Source of the DNA: Bacteroidota bacterium
GTDB lineage: Bacteria; Bacteroidota; Ignavibacteria; Kryptoniales; JAKASW01
Direction of reading: 5' to 3'
Length of the DNA stretch: 64,000 bases
Assembly: GCA_021812985.1 (NCBI GenBank)
Contig: JAKAMG010000007.1
Location: 55,936-119,935 of the forward strand
Positions 36,152 to 44,626 of this stretch are shown here, piece by piece (position 1 is the first letter of the stretch; each line of letters opens with the position of its first letter). A program made the translations under genes and the position numbers. The notes under the pieces are model-generated. The model ran no database searches, was not told the DNA's origin, and worked only from the letters and a program-made list of their open reading frames with translations.

Positions 36152-38164
36152 ATGAGAACAATCATTTTCCTACTTATCCTAATTGGCGCTTTTGCCTTCT
36201 TCTTTCAAAATGTCAGAAGACTGGTCAGCTACTTAAGAATTGGCAAACCGGAAAACAGGAATGATGCTCCGTCTGCCCGGCTGAAGAATGTTCTGTCAAT
36301 AGCCTTTGGTCAGAAGAAGCTCCTTCGTGAGCCAGCCGCCGGTTGGATGCACTTCTTTATTTTCTGGGGCTTCGTTGTTCTGCTGACGGCAATTCTCGAG
36401 ACTTTCCTTCAGGGTTTCGGAGTCGATCTTTCGTTTGCATTCCTTGGACCTTTGTATGGGCCTTTGGTTTTCCTGCAGGACCTTCTGGGGTTGCTCGTCA
36501 TTCTCTCCGTCATCTACGCCTTGATCCGCCGGAACGTTGCGCATGTCAAACGTCTTCAGACGACAAGTCACGCCAGGAGGGACGCCAATCTCATACTCAG
36601 TCTGATCCTCCTAATCATGGTCTCGATGTTCCTGCAGAACGCGGCTCACATCGCGATTGAGAGAGCTACGGGCAAGGACACGCTTGACTCATCGGCAAGA
36701 TTTTTCTCTTCACTTCTAGCGCCTCTATTCTCGGGAATGTCAGCTGACGGGAAAGAAGCCTTCTTTCAGCTCTTCTGGTGGACGCACGTTTCCATCGTCC
36801 TCGGTTTCTTGAACTATCTTCCCTACTCTAAGCATCTCCACATAGGCTCTTCAATTTTCAACGTATATTTTTCTGGGCTTTCGCCGCGTGGAAGGTTGAC
36901 TCCCATCAATCTTGAAGCGGAGAATATTACGCGGTTCGGCGCGGGCGATGTTGAAGACTTCACATGGAAGCAGCTCCTCGACGGGTACACGTGCACCGAG
37001 TGCGGTCGCTGCGATTCGGTTTGTCCCGCTAACTTGACGGGCAAACCGCTGTCTCCGCGGAAGATCATCACTGACATAAGGCACCGCACGATGGAGAAGG
37101 CTCCGCTCACACTCGCCGGGAAAGACGGCGACGGTAAGTCACTCGTGGACGGTTACATCACGGAGGAGGAGCTGTGGTCATGCACTACGTGCAGGGCGTG
37201 CATGGAAGAGTGCCCGGTCACGATAGAGCACGTGGGCTCCATTGTCGAAATGCGCCGTTATCTGGTTCTGAACGAATCTAGATTCCCGCCGGAGCTGGCT
37301 GCCGCATACCGCAATCTGGAGAACAACTACACGGTGTGGGCGTTCAACTGGAGGGATAGGGCGAAGTGGGCGGAAGGATACGACGTCCCAATTGCCTCGT
37401 CCGTCAACGATGATTTCGACATCCTGTACTGGGTTGGATGTGCGGGTAGCTTCGACATGCGGTATCAGAAGGTGGCGCGAGCCTTCAGCCAGATCATGAA
37501 ATCAGCGGGGATAAAATTCGCCATACTCGGCAACGAGGAGAAATGTTCCGGCGATCCCGCCCGCCGCAGCGGAAACGAATACCTCGCGCAGACTCTGATG
37601 CGGGAAAATGTTGAAACCCTTAACAAACACAAGGTGAAAAAGATAGTTACAACCTGTCCCCACTGTTTTAATACGCTGAAGAACGAATATCCCGACTTCG
37701 GAGGCAACTATACCGTTATTCATCACACTGAGTTCATAAAGGAACTGATTTCTTCCGGAAGACTGGAGTTGACCTCCCCGCAAAAGTCTCGAATCACGTA
37801 CCATGACTCATGCTATATCGGAAGGTATAACGGCATATACGATGCTCCTCGTGAGATAATAAGCGAAACAGCGGGCGCTCCACCGGTCGAGATGAAGCGC
37901 TCTAAGGACAGGGGACTCTGCTGCGGCGCCGGCGGAGCAAGGATGTGGATGGAGGAAAAAACAGGCAAGAGAGTTAACATTGAGAGAATAGAGGAAGCCC
38001 TGTCTACCAAGCCTGACGTAGTCGCCTCGGCCTGCCCATTCTGTATGACGATGCTTACCGACGGAGTGAAGGCCAAGGAGGCAGAGTCGGTGCAGGTTAA
38101 GGACATAGCCGAGCTGGTACTCGAGGTTCTCTCTGACGGGAAGGATAAAGTTCAGGTAAACTAA
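36152..38164 (+). CDS. Membrane-bound Fe-S oxidoreductase (HdrD/CCG-domain type)
   Basis: A 670-aa fusion. An N-terminal membrane part with about six TM helices (residues 5-235) resembles the cytochrome b-like gamma subunit of nitrate reductase. A ferredoxin part follows with two 4Fe-4S motifs (CTECGRCDSVCP and CTTCRACMEECP, about 280-350), then two CCG domains (CSGDPARR..TTCPHCFNT; HDSCYIGRYNG..LCCGAGGARMWMEE..CPFCMTML). Proteins like this probably pass electrons between a soluble donor (ETF or another thiol/Fe-S carrier) and quinones. No etfAB is adjacent. The ATG at 36152 has better spacing than a GTG at 36146. Confidence 0.85.
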   Translation: MRTIIFLLILIGAFAFFFQNVRRLVSYLRIGKPENRNDAPSARLKNVLSIAFGQKKLLREPAAGWMHFFIFWGFVVLLTAILETFLQGFGVDLSFAFLGPLYGPLVFLQDLLGLLVILSVIYALIRRNVAHVKRLQTTSHARRDANLILSLILLIMVSMFLQNAAHIAIERATGKDTLDSSARFFSSLLAPLFSGMSADGKEAFFQLFWWTHVSIVLGFLNYLPYSKHLHIGSSIFNVYFSGLSPRGRLTPINLEAENITRFGAGDVEDFTWKQLLDGYTCTECGRCDSVCPANLTGKPLSPRKIITDIRHRTMEKAPLTLAGKDGDGKSLVDGYITEEELWSCTTCRACMEECPVTIEHVGSIVEMRRYLVLNESRFPPELAAAYRNLENNYTVWAFNWRDRAKWAEGYDVPIASSVNDDFDILYWVGCAGSFDMRYQKVARAFSQIMKSAGIKFAILGNEEKCSGDPARRSGNEYLAQTLMRENVETLNKHKVKKIVTTCPHCFNTLKNEYPDFGGNYTVIHHTEFIKELISSGRLELTSPQKSRITYHDSCYIGRYNGIYDAPREIISETAGAPPVEMKRSKDRGLCCGAGGARMWMEEKTGKRVNIERIEEALSTKPDVVASACPFCMTMLTDGVKAKEAESVQVKDIAELVLEVLSDGKDKVQVN

Positions 38165-38189
38165 TCATAAAAATCACATCGGAGGTAAA

Positions 38190-39011
38190 TTGAAATCCAT
38201 AGGGGCAATTTTGTTTACGGTTATGTTGATGAGCGCGACGGCGTTCGCCCAATACAAGCTTGAGTACAAAGCCTCTGGCTCGGTACCGCTCAAGTACAAG
38301 GCGCACACGACGTTGATGACAACAGAATCTATGATGGGTCACGAAGCAAAAGTATCAGTTGCGTCAGACCAGTCAATTTCCATGACAAGCGAGAAGTCAG
38401 GCGCCAACATCGCCTTTGACATCACAGTGGACTCAAGCAGCAATGTTGCCGTACTCCCGAATGGAGACACGAGCCGGACATCTTCCCCCGCTGTCGGCAA
38501 GACTAAACGAACGCTGGTGAGCGTGGACGGAGAAGAGATTTCCTCGACATGGCTCGACACAACATTTGCCAGAACGCAGGCCGGTGAGGCAAAGGAGTTT
38601 GGCAGCTTCTTCCTGAGTCTTCCTGAAAAGGAGGTCGCACCTGGCTCTACCTGGAACAAAACCAAGACAGATACGGTCGGCACCGGTGGCGGCGAAGGCA
38701 ACATTCGCGTCACCACGAACTCAGATTATAAGCTTGTCGACAAGGAAGAGGTTGGTGGCGTCTCCTGCGTGAAGATCGCGTTCACAGGCAAAGTCACGCT
38801 TCAGGGAAACACGCTTTATCAGGGAATTGAATTCGCGATCAACGGAACCGGGACGATAAGCGGAACGGCGCTCTTTGATTATCAGAACGGCAGGGTCGTC
38901 AGGATCGATGGCGCTTCGACGCAGGACCTCACCATGGCCTCATCGGGTCAGCCTCAAATGACTATCCCGATGAATCAGCAGACCAACTACGAACTCTCTC
39001 TGGAAAGATAG
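38190..39011 (+). CDS. Exported protein of unknown function (DUF6263-like)
   Basis: A 273-aa protein with a clear signal peptide (GAILFTVMLMSATAFAQ, cleaved near residue 20). The rest is beta-rich with repeated T/S/G residues and no cysteine pairs beyond one; the pattern PGSTWNKTKTDTV..YKLVDKEEVGGVSCVKIAFTGK resembles secreted DUF6263-type proteins. The start codon is TTG, fixed by an ideal CGGAGG site seven bases upstream and by the signal peptide. Its 3' end overlaps the convergent DUF4340 gene by 25 bases. Function unknown. Confidence 0.8.
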   Translation: MKSIGAILFTVMLMSATAFAQYKLEYKASGSVPLKYKAHTTLMTTESMMGHEAKVSVASDQSISMTSEKSGANIAFDITVDSSSNVAVLPNGDTSRTSSPAVGKTKRTLVSVDGEEISSTWLDTTFARTQAGEAKEFGSFFLSLPEKEVAPGSTWNKTKTDTVGTGGGEGNIRVTTNSDYKLVDKEEVGGVSCVKIAFTGKVTLQGNTLYQGIEFAINGTGTISGTALFDYQNGRVVRIDGASTQDLTMASSGQPQMTIPMNQQTNYELSLER

Positions 39012-39910
39012 GCCTTCTTGATGGCAAGGAGCTCGCGTACAAGATATTCCGGAAAAGTTGGCGCGATAGTATAAATCTGGTTGTTGGCCGAGTTCGAAAT
39101 ACACATCTCCCCGAATGAAAACTCGGACTCGGCCGACTTGAATATTTGTCCGGTCAGGTGTTCCCTGCTCAACAAAGTAATTCCGTAATCCAGCATCACT
39201 TTTGATGGGGAGAGCGTACTATCCACAAAGCCGGTCGCCATGGCTCCCACTATATCCCCTGCCAGTCCTTCTGCCTTTACCGACGGGATCGAAACACCAT
39301 TAACGTTCCAGCTCGTATCGTTTCTTGTGAAGTGAAAGAGTGTGTCTCCGAGGGCCAGGTCGAGAGAGGCTATGTCCGATACAGGAATATTGAAAATCCG
39401 TTTGTCCCTCCACCCCGTCAGGGATCGTCCGAAGAGCGGTCTCAGGTTGGTCGCGAGCTGAAACACTTCAGGCTCTCCTTCCATCGAGATATATGTGCCA
39501 TTGAGATCAGGGGTGGCGTTCCCGATCCTGAACGTCATTGACTTTCCGCTAGAAGTAGAGACTGATACGGAGCCTGCTCCGCCGCCCAGGCCATATGCCG
39601 AACTGTCAGAAAGATTGTCGGCCACGATGGAGGCTGAGGGGTTGGATGCCAATCTGGTAAGCACCATACTCATCTGACCAGGATCTGCAGGAAAGAGTAT
39701 GGGCGAGACCACATTCCAACTACCGGCAACTTTTTGGAGCCTGATGTCTTCGCCAAAGTTGACATTGAGCGCGGTGACCTTTGAAGTGTCAAGATCAGCG
39801 AAGGGCCTCGACGTCTGGGTTGTCGATGTCTTAGTCGTAAACTTTTGAATCGCGTAAACGCCCGCGAGGACTGCGACGATTGCAGAGAGTATCTTAGTCG
39901 TCCTGCTCAT
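38987..39910 (-). CDS. DUF4340 domain-containing protein
   Basis: A 307-aa protein with an N-terminal TM anchor (KILSAIVAVLAGVYAIQKF) and a periplasmic beta-rich repeat domain (e.g. SWNVVSPILFPADPGQMSMVLTRLASN) typical of DUF4340, which is usually found beside GldG-like ABC components, as here. Three starts are in frame: TTG 39934, ATG 39928 and ATG 39910. The last has AAGGGG nine bases upstream and is chosen. It overlaps the GldG-like gene by 17 bases. Probably an envelope accessory of the ABC system. Confidence 0.82.
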   Translation of the reverse strand: MSRTTKILSAIVAVLAGVYAIQKFTTKTSTTQTSRPFADLDTSKVTALNVNFGEDIRLQKVAGSWNVVSPILFPADPGQMSMVLTRLASNPSASIVADNLSDSSAYGLGGGAGSVSVSTSSGKSMTFRIGNATPDLNGTYISMEGEPEVFQLATNLRPLFGRSLTGWRDKRIFNIPVSDIASLDLALGDTLFHFTRNDTSWNVNGVSIPSVKAEGLAGDIVGAMATGFVDSTLSPSKVMLDYGITLLSREHLTGQIFKSAESEFSFGEMCISNSANNQIYTIAPTFPEYLVRELLAIKKAYLSRESS

Positions 39911-41480
39911 CAGTTCTTTCCCCTTCATGGACAAGTGAATCGCGGTACACGTTGCGACGCCGAACGGTGCGCCTCCAGTACAATAAACCTATCGCCAGAA
40001 CCATTAAAGGTGGAAGGGCTATTATGAGGTCTTTGGTTGTTATGCGCACCGCTTCCGAGACAGGCTCAAGCGGCGGCGGAAGGAATGTCTTAGAGCGTAT
40101 CGCGACGAGGCCAATGTCGTCTGTCAAATAGTCTACCGTGTTGAGAACGATTGACAGATTCTCTGGGTTGCTCATGAAGGCATCCTGGACAAAATCACCG
40201 CTCCCTATTACGACAATTCTCTCGCTCCCGCTTCCCCTCCTATTCGGGCTAAGAATTGCGAAGCGACCGGTGTCCGGAAGCACGGAACGAATCGGCCCTG
40301 TGATCGCAGCCCCGAGGAGCAAGGAGTGTTCATCAAACATCGAATTAGTGAATTGAACCGTCGGATCAAGGTTGTAAACGCCTTTCTGTATTCCGCTGCG
40401 CGTGCTCGAAACAGCAAATGAACGAACGCTAAGATGGAGCGCTTTCGAATAACTCGTATCGATCTCGCTTACGAACGGGAGTATGACCTGATGCAGATTC
40501 TGGGTGACGACGAATGACTTGTCGAGGTTTCCAATGATCGGGATGTAAGGATTGGGTATTTCCGTCTGCATCGTGAAGCCGGCCTCTCTCTGCATAACTG
40601 ACACGGAGGCGCAGACGGCGTCACGAACTAGATCTTTCTTCACGTCAAATCCGTATGAGCGGAAGAGCGGCGATAAATTCATAGAGAGGTCTGTCGCAAA
40701 CTGGCTCTGCATCGACGCGTTAACCATGCTCGTGAAGAAGGCCGCCCTCCCTCTGTCCATCATGTACTGATCAAGATTATACAGCTGTGAGTCAGCGAAC
40801 GCGGTTGTCGGCTGAATTACGAGTAGCGCACTCACGGAATCAGGCACAGGAGAAGAGAAGTCCACCGGTATTAAATTGTATCTGCCAGATAACGCGCGGT
40901 CAACCTGCTGAATCTCTCCGAACGAAGGTTCCCCGTTCCCTTGAGCTATCGCAATTGTTTTCTTGTTTGGATTGACAAGGCGTTCCACCCTCGAGGCGAC
41001 CTCATACTCAAAATTGGCCAGGCTTTCAATAACCGGAATTACCTGTTTCCTTGCCTGATATTCCATGACAAGCCCCATCATCGCACGCTTCACTTCAAGC
41101 TTGTCATTGTTCACGACCTGGACCTGGACCTGAGGTATACCCTCTGAAGTCCCTTTTTCCACCTCAGCGTCGTTTACAGGATCAATTACGTCATACTCGA
41201 GTTTGCCTCCCGACATACTCCTAAGTTCCTGGAGCATATCTGTCAAGGCAATTCTGTTGGCGCTGTAAGGGGACGGAAGGTCGGAATTGAAGTACACCCT
41301 GACCAGGAGACGATCCTTAAGCTGATGGAGAAGTTCTTCAGTGGCAGGAGAAAGTGTGTTGACCTTGTCTTTGGTCAGATCGAGTCTGAAAAACCAGCCG
41401 CTCGCGACTACGTTGACGAGAACCACGGCGGTGAGAACGAGGATAGCCTGAAAGGCCGTGTCACGAGTGGTTTTCTTCAT
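39894..41480 (-). CDS. GldG-like ABC transporter auxiliary protein
   Basis: A 528-aa protein with TM helices at each end (about 10-30 and 485-505) and a large periplasmic part of the ABC_transp_aux/GldG type: FRLDLTKDKVNTLSPATEELLHQLKDRLLVRVYFNSDLP near the N-terminus is characteristic. GldG acts with GldA and GldF; in gliding Bacteroidetes these were linked to motility, but the set is widespread in non-gliders. The start overlaps the permease stop by four bases. A C-terminal basic cytoplasmic tail follows the last helix. Confidence 0.85.
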   Translation of the reverse strand: MKKTTRDTAFQAILVLTAVVLVNVVASGWFFRLDLTKDKVNTLSPATEELLHQLKDRLLVRVYFNSDLPSPYSANRIALTDMLQELRSMSGGKLEYDVIDPVNDAEVEKGTSEGIPQVQVQVVNNDKLEVKRAMMGLVMEYQARKQVIPVIESLANFEYEVASRVERLVNPNKKTIAIAQGNGEPSFGEIQQVDRALSGRYNLIPVDFSSPVPDSVSALLVIQPTTAFADSQLYNLDQYMMDRGRAAFFTSMVNASMQSQFATDLSMNLSPLFRSYGFDVKKDLVRDAVCASVSVMQREAGFTMQTEIPNPYIPIIGNLDKSFVVTQNLHQVILPFVSEIDTSYSKALHLSVRSFAVSSTRSGIQKGVYNLDPTVQFTNSMFDEHSLLLGAAITGPIRSVLPDTGRFAILSPNRRGSGSERIVVIGSGDFVQDAFMSNPENLSIVLNTVDYLTDDIGLVAIRSKTFLPPPLEPVSEAVRITTKDLIIALPPLMVLAIGLLYWRRTVRRRNVYRDSLVHEGERTDEQDD

Positions 41481-42199
41481 TTGAATTTCAGCTCAAGCCA
41501 TTTTGATGTCATACTAGAAAAGAAGAATGTCACGCCGGCGAAGTATATGACGTCCCTTAGATCGATCGCTCCTTTGTAGAAGTTTGAAAGATGAAAATCG
41601 GAGCTGGCATACTGAAGGACGTAGGCCATGGAACCCGTCGTCAGAGCAGTGACTTTATCGGCGATGAAGAAGATGAAGAGAATGAACAGGGCGATGATGA
41701 ACGCGACCACCTGGTTTTGGGTTAGGCTCGAAGCGAACACGCCCGCCGAAACATAACCCGCAGATAGAAAGAGGAGGCCGATGTAACCGGCCATGGACGC
41801 GCCGAAATCTATGTTGCCGAGACTCGCGACGACGATGAAGTAGAACATGGTGGGGACGAGAGAGGCCACGACAATGAGATAGCTCGCCAGAAGCTTTGCC
41901 GCTATCAGTCTCGACCGGCTTACTGGGTGCGTAACGAGTAGCTCGAGCGTCCCACTTCTGAATTCCTCCGAGAATGAACGCATGGTCAGCGCCGGGATGA
42001 AAAACAGGAAGAGAATGCCGGTAAGCGAGAAGAAAGGACGGAGCGTGGCCACATTCGACAGATACAGTCCTTCCGCGAACATGTACCCCGATATGAGGAG
42101 AAATACAATAATCACAACGTAGGCGGAAGGAGTTTTCAATGAAATTAAAAGTTCCTTCCTGAGAAGGACCGAAAGACTGTTATTCTTGTCCTGCTTCAT
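41477..42199 (-). CDS. ABC-2 type transporter permease (GldF-like)
   Basis: A 240-aa inner-membrane protein with six TM helices (e.g. SAYVVIIVFLLISGYMFA, FFLFIPALTMRSFSEEFRSGTLELLVTHPVSRS). The EEFRSGTLELL-x-HP-SR loop is the family signature of the ABC-2 coupling region. It overlaps the ATPase gene by 20 bases and the GldG-like gene by four, so the three are co-translated. Substrate unknown. Confidence 0.9.
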   Translation of the reverse strand: MKQDKNNSLSVLLRKELLISLKTPSAYVVIIVFLLISGYMFAEGLYLSNVATLRPFFSLTGILFLFFIPALTMRSFSEEFRSGTLELLVTHPVSRSRLIAAKLLASYLIVVASLVPTMFYFIVVASLGNIDFGASMAGYIGLLFLSAGYVSAGVFASSLTQNQVVAFIIALFILFIFFIADKVTALTTGSMAYVLQYASSDFHLSNFYKGAIDLRDVIYFAGVTFFFSSMTSKWLELKFK

Positions 42200-43130
42200 T
42201 TGTTCCCAGCGTTAGTTCTCTGAAGACGTTTTCCAGATCGGAGGCGGAGTTGCTCATTTCCAGGAGCTTATACCCTCGGCTCACGCACAACTCAAAAACT
42301 CTCTCCCTGAATTCCTCCGTGTCTTTGGCCCGTATACGAAGGGATACAATCCCGCCTGATTTTTTCCCTGAGCAACCCGCGGGCGCCAAGCCTTTCATGA
42401 ATACGTCCGCGACTTCCTCCGCTCCCATGCCGGTTTTGACCGACACGTCGAGCACAGCGGTTTCCGAATGCTGCAACTGGTCAATCGTAGCATCGAGGAC
42501 CAGCTTACCTTTGTTGATGATGAGCACCCGGTCGCACAAGGCCTGCACCTCGGAGAGTATGTGCGTCGAAAGAATAACGAATTTTTCCTTTGCGAGTTCT
42601 GAAATCAGATCGCGGATCCCGACAACCTGGTTGGGGTCGAGGCCGGAGGTGGGTTCATCGAGTATCAGTATTTGGGGGTCATGTATTATGGCCTGGGCTA
42701 GACCTACGCGCTGTCTGTAACCCTTTGAAAGCCGGTAGATGGGGTCATAAAGAACATCCTTCAGGCCGCACCTTTCCACGACAAATTTGAGTCTCTCCCC
42801 TATTCGGGCGGGGTCCAGCCCGGAAAGCTCCGCTGCAAATTTCAGGTACTCGTGAACCTCAAGTTCTGTGTAAAGCGGATTGCTCTCCGGTAAGTACCCT
42901 ATCTTAGATTTCAGAGAAGTGTTGTCGATCCCGGCTTTTTCTCCATCGACGAGAATCTCGCCCATCGTAGGGGCCAGGAAGCCGGTGATCATGCGCATGG
43001 TAGTGGTCTTCCCCGCCCCATTCGGACCGAGAAACCCGACGACGCTCGGCACATCTAACCGGAACGTAAGGTTATCGACTGCCGTTGTAGAAACGAAAGA
43101 CTTAGTGACTCCTCTGATCTCTAAACCCAT
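42180..43130 (-). CDS. ABC transporter ATP-binding protein (GldA-like)
   Basis: A 316-aa ABC ATPase. Walker A is GPNGAGKTT (about residue 35), the signature is LSKGYRQRVGLAQA, and Walker B is LILDEPTSGLDPNQ; a C-terminal ~80-residue extension is usual for this group. The frame is open to 43169, but the TTG there is the -35 of its own promoter, so the ATG at 43130 (MGLEIRGVTKSF) is taken. It then lies only a few bases after the expected transcription start, with no Shine-Dalgarno. First gene of the ABC-GldG-DUF4340 operon. Confidence 0.9.
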   Translation of the reverse strand: MGLEIRGVTKSFVSTTAVDNLTFRLDVPSVVGFLGPNGAGKTTTMRMITGFLAPTMGEILVDGEKAGIDNTSLKSKIGYLPESNPLYTELEVHEYLKFAAELSGLDPARIGERLKFVVERCGLKDVLYDPIYRLSKGYRQRVGLAQAIIHDPQILILDEPTSGLDPNQVVGIRDLISELAKEKFVILSTHILSEVQALCDRVLIINKGKLVLDATIDQLQHSETAVLDVSVKTGMGAEEVADVFMKGLAPAGCSGKKSGGIVSLRIRAKDTEEFRERVFELCVSRGYKLLEMSNSASDLENVFRELTLGTNEAGQE

Positions 43131-43140
43131 AACGGTTGCA

Positions 43141-43169
43141 AATTTATCGGCCTTGAGCAAAATTGTCAA
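43141..43169 (-). promoter_or_regulatory. Promoter of the Gld-like ABC operon
   Basis: Minus-strand TTGACA (43169-43164), 17-bp spacer, TAAATT (43146-43141). The start codon at 43130 is only about 11 bp past the -10, so the message would be leaderless or nearly so. The region also separates the divergent ECF sigma gene. Confidence 0.65.
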
Positions 43170-43177
43170 TACAAAAC

Positions 43178-43822
43178 ATGGCTGAAAAACTGAACCGCAG
43201 CACCTCAGACTCGTCTATTCCACTGAAATCGAATGACAAGAGGACACAAGAAAAAGAGCTCATCGACCGGGCTTTACAGGACGACGAGGCGGCTTTCTCC
43301 GCTCTTATCGGCATGTACAAGGGCAAGGTCGCCGCGACTGTCTATTCAATTCTCGGAAGAGAATATGTCGAAGAGATATCTCACGAAGCTTTTATCCGGG
43401 CCTTCGGCTCGATCAAGCGATACCGGCGCGACTCTTCTTTCTACACTTACCTCATCAGGATTACCGTTAATCTGTGCAGAGATGAGATACGACGAAAACA
43501 GATCAAACGCATTTTCAACTTCACCGAAGTGTTCAGCAGGAGTGAAGAATCGGACGCGCAGGAACAGATCCAAACGGGCTCGGCCAGTGATCCGGTCAAC
43601 ATTTTTGATTCAGCGCAAAGCGTTGGGATTGTGAGAGAAGAGATGGAACGACTCCCCTCCATTCTCCGCGTCGCTGTTACAATGAGAGAGATAGACGAAT
43701 TGAGTTATGGCGAAATCGCAAAGCATCTGAAGATAAGCGTAGGCACTGCCAAGACCCGGGTCTTCAGGGCGAGGCAAATACTTCGTGAAAAACTAAATGC
43801 GAGGTTGAACCTTGAAAAATAA
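43178..43822 (+). CDS. ECF-type RNA polymerase sigma factor (RpoE-like)
   Basis: A 214-aa sigma-70 family factor. Region 2 (about 25-95) has DDEAAFSALIGMYKGKV and FIRAFGSIKRYRRDSSFYTYLIRITVNLCRD; region 4 (about 155-205) has LPSILRVAVTMREIDELSYGEIAKHLKISVGTAKTRVFRAR. An extra ~40-residue linker separates them. The ATG at 43178 is taken; a TTG at 43163 is in frame. The next gene overlaps by 11 bases and is a zinc-finger anti-sigma factor, so this is an envelope-stress type switch that probably controls the RND efflux genes behind it. Confidence 0.92.
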   Translation: MAEKLNRSTSDSSIPLKSNDKRTQEKELIDRALQDDEAAFSALIGMYKGKVAATVYSILGREYVEEISHEAFIRAFGSIKRYRRDSSFYTYLIRITVNLCRDEIRRKQIKRIFNFTEVFSRSEESDAQEQIQTGSASDPVNIFDSAQSVGIVREEMERLPSILRVAVTMREIDELSYGEIAKHLKISVGTAKTRVFRARQILREKLNARLNLEK

Positions 43823-44258
43823 TTGCTACTACATCCCTTACGTTGACAGCTACCTTCACGGTGAGCTTGATGAAGAGGCGCGCCTCGACTTCGAGCGGCA
43901 TCTTCCCACTTGCCAGGAGTGCGGGAGTGAAATCGAGTCACTCACGCAACTTAAGAGGCTGGTCACCGAGTCATATGACATCCGGCTCGACGAGCGTTTC
44001 AACTACAATGTTATCAGCGACCTTAGAAAGGCTAAGGGGGCGGGCGCCGTCAGGGAAATGGGCATTGCCCTCGAGGATATTCTCATAAGCCTTGCAACTC
44101 TCCTCGTCATCGCGGTGATAATCATCCAGGTACTCAAGAGACCAAGCGTCAGCTCTGCCGAGATGGTTGGTTCTTTGACAAAGATTGAGAGGAGTTCGCT
44201 TGAGCAGTCTAAGCTCTCAAACGATCAGGTTCTAGAACTCGTTGTGAGGAGGAAATAA
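43812..44258 (+). CDS. Anti-sigma factor with zinc finger (zf-HC2/ZAS type)
   Basis: A 148-aa membrane protein. The N-terminal zinc-binding anti-sigma motif is H30-x3-C34-x2-C37 (ERHLPTCQEC) with C5 as a possible fourth ligand. A TM helix spans about residues 94-114 (LISLATLLVIAVIIIQVL), leaving a short periplasmic tail of 35 residues. It would bind the sigma factor encoded just upstream. The start codon is TTG, inside the end of the sigma gene. Confidence 0.88.
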   Translation: MKNNCYYIPYVDSYLHGELDEEARLDFERHLPTCQECGSEIESLTQLKRLVTESYDIRLDERFNYNVISDLRKAKGAGAVREMGIALEDILISLATLLVIAVIIIQVLKRPSVSSAEMVGSLTKIERSSLEQSKLSNDQVLELVVRRK

Positions 44259-44618
44259 GTGATAACCCGTAAGACACTCTGGCTGGCCATCATAATTTCC
44301 CTCCTGATAGGCGGCGCGGCGGGATATGCTATCAACAGCATATATTTCCAGCCCGGCAACGGTCATTTTGGAAAAACGAGGTTCATCTCTTACATGACAG
44401 AGGAGCTCGATTTGTCAGCCCTGCAGCAGAGACAGCTCGATTCCATAATCACGTCCGTTCACCCGAAATTTCAGGCAATCAGAAGAACTTTTAACGCAAA
44501 CTTAAAAAATCAAATCGATTCGACTCAGAGAATGATCAGGGCGATCCTGACTCCGAAGCAGGCCGTAAAGCTGGATGCTCTGAACAAAAAGATGCAAAGC
44601 GACACAGATAACAAATAG
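44259..44618 (+). CDS. Small periplasmic CpxP/heavy-metal-sensor-like protein
   Basis: A 119-aa protein with an N-terminal TM anchor (residues 6-27) and a helical periplasmic domain containing LDLSALQQRQLDSII and, 50 residues later, ILTPKQAVKLDAL, which resembles the LTxxQ helices of CpxP/Spy/CnrR-like proteins. It begins with GTG on the base after the anti-sigma stop. In this place it may act as the periplasmic sensor or chaperone feeding the anti-sigma factor; this is inference. Confidence 0.7.
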   Translation: MITRKTLWLAIIISLLIGGAAGYAINSIYFQPGNGHFGKTRFISYMTEELDLSALQQRQLDSIITSVHPKFQAIRRTFNANLKNQIDSTQRMIRAILTPKQAVKLDALNKKMQSDTDNK

Positions 44619-44626
44619 GAAGTTGG

